The notes beneath the pieces are model-generated. The model saw only the letters and a program-made list of their open reading frames with translations, had not been told where the DNA came from and searched no databases. From Dioscorea cayenensis subsp. rotundata (lineage: Eukaryota > Streptophyta > Magnoliopsida > Dioscoreales > Dioscoreaceae): DNA of 64,000 bases. Made by a program: the position numbers and the translations under genes. Shown here one piece after another: positions 35,105 through 46,346 of this stretch (its first letter is position 1; each line of letters starts with the position of its first letter). Location: assembly GCF_009730915.1 (NCBI RefSeq), contig NC_052478.1:8603552-8667551 (forward strand). Reading direction: 5' to 3'.

Positions 35105-36428
35105 GGTTTCAATCCTCACGAAAAGGTACTTTTTAACATGCATAGGTAAACCCTTAACAAGGTCCCCAACATGTAGATGATAAGCTTTAGTATGGTTATA
35201 TGATTTTTATTGATCCATTAATTGATTAAAAAAATGAAGCTTGAAATGGTTTTTAATATGGAAAAGAGCTAATTTGCCTGGTATGAAGAGAGAAGATGAA
35301 CTGAAAACACCAATAGTACCTGCCAAAGGACATGAGGTCCGTTTAGGGGAAATAGTGTGTAAGTAAGTTTTAACTCTTGGAATTAGAACGATCTAGAACA
35401 ATCGTCCCTTGACAGTTTCCATGTTATGGATATTCATGATGCTTGGTCCCTAAGACAGTCAAGACCATTCTTATATCAAGATAGTGAAACTTAATTTAAA
35501 AAAAAAATTACAATTCCAATAATGATGGATCAATTCAAGTTATTTAACTAAGTTAAATCTTCTGTCATATTACATGTTGAGAATCTTACTTGCTTATAAG
35601 AAGTCTCTTCTTATTTTACTTGTAGAATTTATTCCAGCATAAATAATATTTAGTAAAGTAAATTTCGTATTTAGTAGAGTTTTATTTCAGTAAATTTCAA
35701 CATTTAGTATTTAGTAATTTAGTACTTAGTAAATTTTAATTACAATTTGATTCATAATTATTGCTTATGATAGAAGTAAATAAATAAATACATTTAATAT
35801 CTAATTTAGTATTTAATAAATTAGTATTTAATTTTTCAATATTATGTATCTTTTATTAATGCCTAATTTTCCAATTATTTACAAAGTAGTATAAATAATA
35901 TTTATAATGCAAGTAGTATGTATTTTTATTATTACTGCTATTTTAATCAATAGTTTAATAATTCTAAGAAAAATCTGTCTTATCTTAAAATGAAAAAAAA
36001 GAAGAAAAAAAAAGAAAAATAATATATATATATATATATAATAGTAAACTTCTTAATAGAATTAATTATTCAAATTATAGACATAATCTTAGCATAACAA
36101 TGGATGCAAAAATAAATTTAATTATTAAAAAATTAAATAATTTAGAAACATAGTTATTAAAAACTAGAAACAATACTATCCAACTTAGATTATGTAAAAA
36201 ATAGTATAAAAGAAAAAGAAAATCACACAATTGATATAAATAAGCTATGTACTCAAGTAAAAAAAATATACAAATAGGATCTGGTTAAAAAATTAGTAAA
36301 ACCACCAGAGTATAGATTAAAATTTTCTAGAAATAAAGCACTTATTTGAAGCTACTGAATATTGCAAGGTAGAAATTGTAAGGATAAGATATTTTCCTAT
36401 AGAAAGAGAATTAAATCAACATAACTTA

Positions 36429-36840
36429 GGGGCTGTTTGTTTGCAAGGAATGGATTGGGAATGGACCCAATGCTTTGTTTGGTTGGCAGGCTTGGGAATG
36501 TGGGAGGAATCTATAAGGAATGAGATGAGGGGAGAGGGTTGATTGGCATTCAGCTCAATTGGTTGAGGAATGCCCAATCCGGATGAACAAATGTCCATTT
36601 TACCCTTGTTTTTAAAAGTTTTTCCGTTCAACTTTTGTCATTCTCCTTTCCTCTTCATCTGGTCCGTGAGAGAAATCTGCAGACAAACCACGACCGCCGT
36701 TGCTGTCGGTCTATGCTAGAAATCCATTCGCCAACCTCGCAATCTTCAATGTTTGCATTTTTCTACACTTGAAATGTTAGTATTTGTACTTTTCTTTGAT
36801 GGATACTGGTTAGTATCTTCAAGCTTGTCCTGTTCGCTTG
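36429..36840. mobile_element. Left end of a probable DNA transposon inserted in the remnant
   Basis: GGGGCTGTTTGTTTGC starts abruptly at 36429 right after TTA, the start and target form typical of PIF/Harbinger-type MITEs. The composition changes to GC-richer DNA until about 36700. The matching right terminus was not found, so the element may be truncated or end farther on. The right boundary given is approximate. Confidence 0.3.
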
Positions 36841-37198
36841 GATTCTAGATCTCTTCTCTTCTCCTTGTTCTTCTTCATGTTCTTTATTTCTTCTTTCTTA
36901 TCTTCTGAAATTTTTTCATGTTTAATTTGCATGCAAATCTTGTCATCTAAATACATTTTAAAAAATGGCTACAAAAAATGGCTAACATTTTCTCAAAAAG
37001 AACAAGCTAAGCTGAAAAAAAAAGGCTAGCGATTCTAGGAAAGAAAATTCCTCCTTCTTTATTAGAAGGAAGTGAATGGTCAATATCATTAGAACCTAAA
37101 ACAAAAATCCCAACTGCAATCTCTTATTGGCCAACAGATAAACATACTGCATCTTTTAGGTTCATAAATTATGATGCACCATCTTCATCAAAAATTAG

Positions 37199-38198
37199 NN
37201 NNNNNNNNNNNNNNNNNNNNNNNNNNNNNNNNNNNNNNNNNNNNNNNNNNNNNNNNNNNNNNNNNNNNNNNNNNNNNNNNNNNNNNNNNNNNNNNNNNNN
37301 NNNNNNNNNNNNNNNNNNNNNNNNNNNNNNNNNNNNNNNNNNNNNNNNNNNNNNNNNNNNNNNNNNNNNNNNNNNNNNNNNNNNNNNNNNNNNNNNNNNN
37401 NNNNNNNNNNNNNNNNNNNNNNNNNNNNNNNNNNNNNNNNNNNNNNNNNNNNNNNNNNNNNNNNNNNNNNNNNNNNNNNNNNNNNNNNNNNNNNNNNNNN
37501 NNNNNNNNNNNNNNNNNNNNNNNNNNNNNNNNNNNNNNNNNNNNNNNNNNNNNNNNNNNNNNNNNNNNNNNNNNNNNNNNNNNNNNNNNNNNNNNNNNNN
37601 NNNNNNNNNNNNNNNNNNNNNNNNNNNNNNNNNNNNNNNNNNNNNNNNNNNNNNNNNNNNNNNNNNNNNNNNNNNNNNNNNNNNNNNNNNNNNNNNNNNN
37701 NNNNNNNNNNNNNNNNNNNNNNNNNNNNNNNNNNNNNNNNNNNNNNNNNNNNNNNNNNNNNNNNNNNNNNNNNNNNNNNNNNNNNNNNNNNNNNNNNNNN
37801 NNNNNNNNNNNNNNNNNNNNNNNNNNNNNNNNNNNNNNNNNNNNNNNNNNNNNNNNNNNNNNNNNNNNNNNNNNNNNNNNNNNNNNNNNNNNNNNNNNNN
37901 NNNNNNNNNNNNNNNNNNNNNNNNNNNNNNNNNNNNNNNNNNNNNNNNNNNNNNNNNNNNNNNNNNNNNNNNNNNNNNNNNNNNNNNNNNNNNNNNNNNN
38001 NNNNNNNNNNNNNNNNNNNNNNNNNNNNNNNNNNNNNNNNNNNNNNNNNNNNNNNNNNNNNNNNNNNNNNNNNNNNNNNNNNNNNNNNNNNNNNNNNNNN
38101 NNNNNNNNNNNNNNNNNNNNNNNNNNNNNNNNNNNNNNNNNNNNNNNNNNNNNNNNNNNNNNNNNNNNNNNNNNNNNNNNNNNNNNNNNNNNNNNNNN
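37199..38198. other. Assembly gap (1000 N)
   Basis: A run of exactly 1000 N, a standard placeholder size, so the true distance is unknown. It hides the 5' end of the LINE and the continuation of the open frame at 37011-37198. The two sides may not be adjacent in the genome. Frames that appear open across it are artefacts. Confidence 0.98.
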
Positions 38199-39690
38199 AA
38201 TTTTTTTGGAAAACCTCCTCCCTTCGAGCAGATCAAAATTGTGCTTCAGACTCGCTGGAGTGATCTGGGTGAAATATTCATCTCGGATCTTCCAAATGGC
38301 TACCTTCTTTTTAGATGTGACTCTTTTGATCTATCTCAAAAACTCATGATCGAAGGCCCATGGTCGGTCAATGGAGCCACGCTCCAACTCGCTCCATGGA
38401 AACCCTTTTTTGAGCCAGCTTTCGCCAAACTCTCCACTGCTGTAGTTTGGGTTCAGTTACATTATCTCCCGGTTGAATTTTGGGATGGAGAGTCTCTCGA
38501 GTCCATCTCAACTTCCCTTGGACGTCTGCTCAAGATTGATGACTTTACTTCATCTCTTTCCAGGTCAAAATTCGCCCGCATTTGTGTGGAAATCGACCTA
38601 TCTAAACCCCTCAAACAAGGGTTTTGGATTGGCGATGATGTTCACAGGGTTTTTGTTGCTGTCCTGTATAAAAAAACTTCCCACTTTTTGCTACCTTTGC
38701 AGAATGGTTGGGCATGGCTCAAACCATTGCAACCGTCGGCCTTCTGTGGGCCAGAGCCTCTCCTCGCAGCCCTCTTTTCATGTTCCTAGTGAACTGAGAG
38801 GGTCGGAGGTAAGGGCAGCAATGGATCCCCAGAAGGAAGGCTTGGAGGCAAGGTCTGACTGCTCACTTCCCACCTCAAAGACTGCCGATGCCGACCATGA
38901 TGAGTCTAACTTTGGTCCTTGGATGATTGTTTCTCATCGGAAGGGGAGTGGTGGTGGTCGCGGTGGTGCTGCCGGTGGTGGTGCTGGGAGACCACCATCA
39001 CGTGCGGCGCATGCGAGCCCCACTGTGCCTCCCAACGTCTCTCCCAATACTCTGACTATGATAGATGATGGTCGTTTTCCACGTGGCGCTTCCTCCTTCC
39101 GCGGCAGGGGTGGTCACCTTGGGAGACGTTCTCGAGGACCTGCTTCCTCTTCTGCGTACTCGGTGGGTGCTGACACGGATCTAACCCCTTCCCCTTCTGT
39201 TGGTGTGGAGACGTCGGCTGATGTGACTTCCCTTGTCCCTATGCACAACGTTCTCAAAACTACACCTGACCCTGGCCCTAGTTCCCATGTTTCTCTGAGT
39301 CCCAAGAAAAAGTCTTTGCCTCTTTATCAAAACAAGACCCTTAATCCTATCCTTCGTATATCTGACGGACAGGATTATGGGCCTAGTGTTGATCCCAGTA
39401 TCTCTTCTCATTCTCTGATTGTCGCACAGGTCTCTAAAGCTCTGAATCCATCTCCTTCGTCTGGAAACTCTGATCACTCAATGGGAGAATCCGACGACGA
39501 GGAGCCAGAGGAGGACGATGGAGACAGTGTGATGTCTGATTACGGTGACCCGGAGGAGCCGGATGACTTGCTGACTTTAGACCAATACCAGACCGGACTT
39601 TGCAAGGAGTCTTTTGTCCGACGCGACCCGCATCCCTCCTCTTCTTTGCATAAGAAAGGGAGGTTAGATCGTGGTTCGGAGGCTATCTAG
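38199..39690 (+). pseudogene. LINE ORF1: DUF4283-like RNA-binding protein with CCHC knuckle, one frameshift
   Basis: From the gap edge the frame reads a DUF4283-type domain (FEQIKIVLQTRWSDLG... SQKLMIEGPWSVNG... WVQLHYLPVEFWD...). It then loses frame at an A7 run (38670-38676). In the next frame a zinc knuckle CYLCRMVGHGSNHC (C-x2-C-x4-H-x4-C) starts at 38689. A long disordered tail rich in Gly/Arg, Ser/Pro and acidic residues follows, to the stop at 39688-39690. ORF1 products bind the LINE RNA in the particle (family knowledge). One extra A in the homopolymer explains the break, so it may be a sequencing error or a true mutation. The N-terminus is missing. Confidence 0.85.
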
Positions 39691-39778
39691 GGTTCTGTTC
39701 ATCTCTCAAGGGAGTTTTCTCTTCATTGTCTTTACTATGTTTGCTGCTCTATTTCTTTTCAGTCCTTTTCTCCTTTAC

Positions 39779-42700
39779 ATGTTTGATATGATTGAGAATA
39801 AAGTTAAGTTTGTGTGTTGGAACTGCAGAGGAATCCCAAGGCGGGATACCTCAGCTCGTGTCAAGTACTTAATGAAGCAGCATAATCCTCTCATCTTCTG
39901 CTTGGTAGAAACTCGGGCCGATCATCGTAGACTAGACATTTTCTGCTCCAAGTTGGGTCACAATTGGGCGTGGGCTGCCATCGAAGCCGATGGCTACTCA
40001 GGAGGTATTATCGTCTCTTGGCAAAAGCACTTGGGAAAAGTCACTCCTCTTGTCAAGTCCAGGTATGTTCTGCACTTGGTTGTCACTAATGCCAAGCTGG
40101 AGACCTGGATTCTGTCGACTATCTATAATCCATCTCGTACTTAAGATCAATCCATTGTTTGGCTTGAACTCTCTGGTATTGCTTCTTTAAACATTCCTTG
40201 GATGCTCATTGGTGACTTTAACACTGTTGTCTCTTTGAATGAGTTTCAAGGTGGCTCCCATATCTACTACCGTCGCAAAGCTCGGATTTTTTCTGATTTC
40301 ATTAATCTTAATAACCTTCTGGATGTTAATTTTAATGGTTCCAGGTTCACTTGGTGTAATAATCAAAGGGGAGCTTCGAGGAAATGGGCCCGGTTAGACC
40401 GCTGCTTGCTCAATCCTTGCGGCGCTGGCCTCCTAAGTACCTATCATATCAAGCATCTCTCGAGGCTTTATTCTTATCACGCTCCTCTTCTTCTTACCAT
40501 TACTCCTCGCTTCCCCTTTAAAAAGAAATTTTTTCGGTTCGATAATTACTGGCTTGATTATTTTGGTTGTCATACTGCTGTTAGAGAGGCTCTTCTTTTT
40601 TCGCCTCACTCTAACCCCATGCATGCTTTTGCGCATTTACTTTCTCGTGTTCGGTCTAATGTTATTTCTTGGAAGCACAGGGGCCTTAACTCTATCGAGA
40701 CTAGTATCAACAGAGTTGAGTTGGAAATTCAGGAGGCTGAAGCCTTGGATTCACTGCACTGCAATGACAGCAACTTGGTAAACATCCTTTCTTCTCTTTA
40801 CAATAAACTTGCTGCCCTTCAATGTCAAAACTCTTCTAAATGGGCTCAGCGAGCTCGTCACATGTGGGTTCAATGTGGTGATCTCAACACTAGTTTTTTT
40901 TCATAATTCTATACGTAGTCGTACTCACCAAAATACCATCTCTTTTATCTCTGATATCGACGGGAATAGTTACTCTGAGCACAAGGATATTGAACATGTT
41001 TTCAGTAATTTTTTTACTAACCTTTGGTCTGAAACTTCAGTTAACTCTGTCTCTGAATTAGTTCAAGCGCTCCCCGATGACCTTCCGACTATCTCCCATG
41101 ATGATGGTGAGTCTTTGCTTGCGGAGGTCTCCAAAAAGGAAGTTTTCTATGCCCTCAAATCCCTCCCCTCTGGTAAGAGCCCTGGTCCTGACAGGTTAAA
41201 CTCTGAATTTTATTGCTTCTTCTGGAATGAATTAGGCGACTCTCTTTTTGAGGCTATTTCTTATTTTTTTTCAATAACTCTGTTATCCCGAATTCTTGGG
41301 GCCAGACTTTATTACTTTTGTGCCCAAAAAACCTAATCCTCAATCTGTCACTGATTTTAGACCTATCTCCCTGTGTAATGTTTGCTACAAAATTATTGTT
41401 AAAATCCTTGCCAACCGGATTAAGAATGTGCTTCCCAAAATTATTGGTCGTGAGCAATGTGGTTTTGTTTCCAATCGCAGCCCCTTTGATAACATTATTG
41501 CTCTTCAAGAGGTGGTTCATTCTATGGATCGAGATACTAAGAACCCCCTAGGATGCTAGTGAAATTAGATATTGAAAAAGCCTATGATACCTTGAGTTGG
41601 AATGCAATTCTTGCCACCCTTCACCGGATGAACTTCCCTAGTAGATGGATCTCCTGGATTAAAGCCTGCATTTCTTCTGCTTCTTTCTCCTTTCTGATTA
41701 GCCGTCAACCTTCTCCTTGGATTAAATCCTCTAGGGGTCTTCGTCAGGGAGATCCCTTATCTTCATATCTTTTCATCATGGTCGCTCAAAATCTCACAAC
41801 CTTGTTGAATTTTGCTTTGAGACAGAACATGATCCCTGGCTTCAATCCTGCTCTTAATAGAAACTTCAACCATCTTATGTATGCAGATGATTTAATTCTT
41901 ATTACTCATGTGACTAGAAAGTCTGCTCGTAATATTAACTTGTGTTTCTCCATTTACGAATGACTCACTGGTCAATGCGCTAATAAGTCTAAGTCTGATA
42001 TTTACTTCCCTTCTAGATTTAACCACAGACTTCGCCATAGCATTTGTAGGATCTTGGGCTTTACCACTGGTTCATTCCCTTTTACTTATCTTGGAATTTC
42101 TATCTCTCCTAAAAGATTAGCCTTGTCCAACTTTTCTAGGATGCTTGAAAAACTGAGAGCATTTTATCTAACTGGAGCCACTCTAAAATATCTATGGCTG
42201 GTAAAACTACTCTCATTAATTCAATTTTGATGTCAATTCCGGTGTATTACTTGTCAGTTTATCCTGTTTCTGATTCGATTTTGGATGGCATTACTAAAGC
42301 TACTAGGGTGTTTTTCTAGTCTAAGGGTGGCAATAGAAAAGGCATGAACTCGGTTAATTGGACAGATATTACTCTTGGTCACTCTGAGGGGGGTCTCTCG
42401 ATCCGTAATTTGCGCGCTTCAAAAATTTCTCTTATGGCCAAGAATGTCCTTAGTTATTTAAACCATCATGATGCCATTTGGGTAGACATTCTCATCAACA
42501 AATATGGTATTGTCAACTTTTGGACTGATTCCATTCCATCCAATTGCTCTTGGTTCTTTCGTTGCCTCTGATATAATGCTAATCTCATTAAGCCTCATCT
42601 CTGGATGTATCACATTAATCCCAACCTTACTGATATTATGTTTCACCCTTGGTATTTTGAAATTCCACTGGCTTTCAAACCCACCTATCTTAATATGACT

Positions 42701-43897
42701 GTCAATCTGGAATTAATAAGAATCTCTGATCTCCTCATCGATAATGCTTGGAATATGAACTTGTTACATGATATGTTTGGAGATTTTCTTAACTTTGATT
42801 ATCTCACTTCTGACAAATCTAGCCATTGTGATGGTAATTGGTGGGTTTGGTATCCTAAATCCAAAAATCACAGGTTAACCTCCATGGTCTATACCCATTT
42901 CAATGGGGCGGTTGATAATATAGATCCCTGGGTTGGCTGGCGATTTTTATGGCGGCTTAAAATTGCTCCCTGACCCAAACATTTCTTCTGGTTGCTCCTC
43001 TATAATGGGATCAAAACATATGATTACCTTTACAGATTGAATCTGGGTCCTCAATCTCTTTGCAGATTTTGTAATCTTGATTTCGAAACTGCTGAGCATC
43101 TCTTCAACTCTTTTCCCAAAGCTCAAACCACCTGGCTCTTGATTAGCAACTTCATTGGCAAGCAAATTCATTTTCATGATGGTTTCTCTAATGGAAACTG
43201 GCTCAGCCCTTCCAACCCTGATCTCAATATCTTTGACCAATTGGTTATTGTTGCTACTGCTTGGCTTCTGTGGAAAGCCAGATGCAATCTCATCTTCCAA
43301 TCTGAAGTCCCCGATTTTAACTCCATCGCGATCCGGGCTATTAATCACGTTAGGGAGTACTCTTACTCTTATCCTTCTCAATCTGGCAGACAGATGATTC
43401 TTAATAATTTTACTCATATTGACAGCCCTTTTCTCTTCATCTCCTCTAGGGGAAGCTGTGGAACCGGATCTTATGGTGCTGGGTTCTATTTGATATCTGC
43501 CAATTCCCAGCTCCTTTGTGTAGGTTGCTGTAACATCATTGTGGAATCTCCAATTGAAGCTGAGGCTTCAGCTCTTATTGCGGCACTTGGAAGTCTTCAG
43601 GCGTCGGATCATCAAATCAAAACTATATTTACGGCCAACGATGATCTTCACTCTTCAATCATTGCCGGCTACTCCCATCATGATTGGAGAATCAACCCTC
43701 TTTTAACCAATATCACTAATTACCTGATTTGTTTTGGTTGACCAGCTATCTTCACCACGTCTTTTGATTGGTTATCTGCTGCATCCAGTTTGGCCCTCCT
43801 TGGTATTAATTCTCATATTCTCACCCTTTTTCATCAAGGCAGGGACCTTCCATATTGGTTGATGAAGCTTTTTCGTCGCCTTGGTGTTAGCTTGTAA
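39779..43897 (+). pseudogene. LINE ORF2: endonuclease-reverse transcriptase-RNase H, multiply broken
   Basis: The endonuclease starts near 39779 with the family opening FVCWNCRGI, then LVETRA and LIGDFNTV. A stop (TAA 40142-40144) interrupts it. Frame changes occur near the T8 runs 40894-40901 and 41264-41271 and the C5 run 41544-41548. The reverse transcriptase has LPSGKSPGPDRLNSEF, FRPISLCNV, LVKLDIEKAYD, GLRQGDPLSSYLF and the active site YADD at 41880-41891, then a stop at 41961-41963. After further stops comes a zf-RVT region (CRFCNLDFETAEHLF), then an RNase H-like domain (GSYGAGFYLIS... EAEASALIAAL). The final stop is at 43895-43897. Order and motifs are clear; the copy cannot make a full ORF2 protein. 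Confidence 0.9.
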
Positions 43898-44063
43898 TCT
43901 GTTCTTTTCACTGTCTTTGTTTCTGTGTTTTTTTTTTTGTTTATGTTGTGTTTGTTTTGTTGTGTCTTTTGGGCCTGGCTTGTAACTTGAACTTAATTGT
44001 ATTTCGTTTCTTTATATTAATAAAATAGCTCCTGGAGCTCTTTCCCTCAAAAAAAAAAAAAAA

Positions 44064-44587
44064 GTTAAAAAGTTTGTAACTCAATTTGCCTCCTCTAACG
44101 TAAGTGGGCTGTGTCTTTCAAGCTCTATGAATGCAAGGACCTTGGCTTGTGAAATTATTTTCTTCAGAAATGTTGCAATTCAAAGTCATTGCAATTTGAA
44201 ACCATCTGAATTTTGCACCTATACATTTACACAAATAGCAAGATTGAATCAGTTGTTGATTTCAAGTTGCCTAATGGGTACTTCATAATATAATGGTGAA
44301 TGAGAAGCCTTAACTATCTAATTTTTCGTATTTCACAAATACGATGTTCACATATAGTTTTTTCCACAACAGTTATAGATAGGGAGAGAGAGGGAGGAAG
44401 CATGTTAGCCTCAACCATTACATGTCTTCAGGAAATTAGTGCCAGCATCACTTTCTAAATCATTTTAAGTTCTGTTACAGCAAAGCTAGTGGGTAGTAAC
44501 TGTTGATATCTTGCAATGATGTCTTCCAAATGGTTAAAAATAGTAATAAAATAATGGACTAATTTATGATTTTTGTGTCATGTTCTG
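44064..44587. other. Spacer after the LINE
   Basis: Unique-looking AT-rich DNA after the LINE tail. The first bases after the poly(A) (GTTAAAAAGTTTGTAACTC) would be the right copy of the target duplication, but the left copy is hidden by the gap. No gene seen. Confidence 0.5.
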
Positions 44588-44590
44588 TTA

Positions 44591-45262
44591 GGCTTTGCTT
44601 GGCTAGGAGGGTTTGGAAGGGTTGAGGAGGGTTTATAAAGTAAGGGTTCTTTGAACCCATGCTTGAGGGAAGGGTTGAGGAGGGTTTATAAGGGTTTGTA
44701 AGGGTTTTGGGGGGTTGAAAACCTCCCCTTTCCCTCCATTCATCAACCCACCAAAATGGTGGGTTGGGGAGGGTTAAAATTTTTTTTGACAATTTTGCCC
44801 TTATATAATTCTTATAATTACAATTTTGCCCTTTATATTATTTTGTGGGTTTATGAAAATTGTTGTACTCATTTGTGTAGTATTTTTGGTGCTACATAAA
44901 TTTTATTATGTATTTGGGTGCTACAGTAATTTTATTATATTTGTCGATTTTTAAAAAAAAAAATTTGATGAAATTTTATATTGGAATAACAAAGGCCAAC
45001 CCAAAAATCTTGATTAGTTGTGCAACCACAAAATTAAAAATAATCTAAATGATTATGCTTTTAGCAATATAAGGGCATTTTGGTAATAATAACACAAAAC
45101 CTTACTTTCCTTTACTTCCAAACCAAACACAAAATGATAGTAACCCTTACTTTACTTTCCCTCCCCCCCAAACAAATGATGTATTCAACCCTTCCTTTTC
45201 CTTCCCTTCCCTTCCTTTCCATTACTTTATGAACTCACCCCACACCTCATCCAAGCAAAGCC
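44591..45262. mobile_element. PIF/Harbinger-type MITE with TTA target duplication
   Basis: A 672-bp element whose left end GGCTTTGCTTGG is matched by CCAAGCAAAGCC at the right end (perfect 12-bp terminal inverted repeat). It is flanked by TTA on both sides (44588-44590 and 45263-45265). The 3-bp TTA duplication and the GGCTTTG-type terminus are the PIF/Harbinger (Tourist-like) signature. The left half is GGGTTT/GGAGGG-rich and the right half is the complementary TTCCCTT/CCTTCC-rich type, so long subterminal inverted similarity is present. No transposase. Confidence 0.9.
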
Positions 45263-45588
45263 TTAACCTACTAAGAATTCAGAAGTAGAGTTTTTCTCTT
45301 TATAATGGTTAATTGGAATTGGGGGTCTTTGGCAGGTCTTCTACATTCTTGCAATTTTTAATGTGGATTAGATCAATCCATTCCTTTTGGCCGCTTCCCA
45401 ATGCATTTCATTTTATCTGGTTCAGTATTATGGACATGTGCATGCGCTAGCAGTAGTTAGATAGGCTCATGGACACCCCCTTCAATGAATCCAACTCATC
45501 CATTAAACATCTTTGCATGGTTTAATTTGGGTGTTAAAGTGCATTTCTTGTCTTGTTACTAAAACACAGTCTGTTTTCTGGGCAGCAC

Positions 45589-45827
45589 ATTCAAGAAGAT
45601 AGCCCCAAAAGCAAACAACCGATGTTAGGGTTGATGTGAAGCTCAACAAGCAGATTTGGAGCAGAGGCATCAGAAGTGTGCCAAGGCGTGTCCGGGTCAG
45701 GATTGCGCACAAGAGAAACGACGAGGAAGATGCCAAAGAAGAACTCTACTCTTTGGTCACGGTTGCTGAAATTCCTGCTTAAGGGCTCAAAGGATTGGGC
45801 ACCAAGGTCATTGAGGAAGATGATTGA
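45589..45827 (+). pseudogene. RPL31: Ribosomal protein eL31 pseudogene (3' part)
   Basis: From 45618 the frame reads the eL31 C-terminal half, with [20 protein letters not shown], then [21 protein letters not shown] and KGLGTKVIEEDD before the stop at 45825-45827. In place of the conserved Glu in AEGLKGLG there is a TAA (45780-45782). Upstream, the segment equivalent to the IRKFAQKAMG region (45589-45617) is out of frame through a small deletion. The N-terminal half is absent. eL31 is a cytosolic 60S subunit protein at the exit-tunnel rim. Truncation, frameshift and stop make this a dead duplicate; lack of an adjoining poly(A) leaves open whether it was retroposed. Confidence 0.88.
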
Positions 45828-46346
45828 ACACATTCTCCGAGCTATTATTCTCTTCTCACTTGCTATCGCGCCATCATTTTGTGCTAAATTTTTATATGAG
45901 ATGTCTATCTATTAATTTACTGGTCTCAATATATGTATATCTTATGTGTTTTCCTTCATTAAAGATACATTTTTCCTGAAACTGTCTAACATTATTGAAT
46001 AACCAACAGACATGAAAGTGAACAATATCGAACATCAAGAATCTGCCATTCATTCCCTTGTCGTGATTATGTGCGTGTATACATCACCGCCAAACAGCAC
46101 TGAGGCTTATAACGTGGTAACATATCATCTAACATATTATCTACAGTGAACAAATAAAACAAATAGCCTAAGTTTTTCTTGCCAAGCAAAAAAAAAAAGA
46201 ACCCAATTACACGCCTGCAGCATGACAACATCAATGGGCTCATTCTTTTCGACAACCCTCGCGGGCAATAAGAAGCATGTGTTACAATGTAGGTAGGTTT
46301 GTTTTCTGCGTGCTTTACTTCCTATGTATGCGTACGAGCAACAGAC
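45828..46346. other. Spacer between eL31 pseudogene and the gar2-related gene
   Basis: Probably contains the 3'UTR of the minus-strand gar2-related gene. No other gene seen. Confidence 0.5.

Larger units (their letters stand above)
34737..37198 (+). mobile_element. Possible endogenous pararetrovirus (Caulimoviridae-like) remnant
   Basis: A caulimovirid-style TATA box (TTATATAAGGCTC) lies near 34862. About 230 bases on, at 35093-35104, is TGGTATCAGAGC, a perfect initiator-Met tRNA primer site. It is not preceded by an LTR ending in CA, which argues for a pararetrovirus over an LTR element. Downstream DNA is AT-rich and Lys/Asn/Glu-coding in character (36080-36420), broken by stops and by an inserted piece from 36429. 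An open stretch of 63 codons runs from 37011 into the assembly gap, preceded by what looks like a one-base shift at the A-run 37015-37023. The family was not confirmed; no reverse transcriptase is visible because the gap follows. Repeated TTTAGTA words lie at 35640-35830. Confidence 0.35.
38199..44063 (+). mobile_element. L1-type plant LINE, 5' end in gap, poly(A) tailed
   Basis: A non-LTR retrotransposon with the plant L1 order. ORF1 carries a DUF4283-like domain plus CCHC knuckle; ORF2 carries endonuclease, reverse transcriptase, zf-RVT and RNase H-like domains. It ends ...AATAAAATAGCTCCTGGAGCTC...CCCTC followed by about 15 A (44049-44063). The 5' terminus lies in or before the assembly gap, so no target duplication can be tested. 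Both reading frames are broken (see the two coding entries), so this copy is inactive as written. It is CT-rich and codon-biased compared with the AT-rich surroundings. Confidence 0.93.

Noticed and set aside
37169..38349. Long open frames spanning the N run on both strands
   Set aside because: They are almost entirely unknown bases; openness across N is not evidence of coding.
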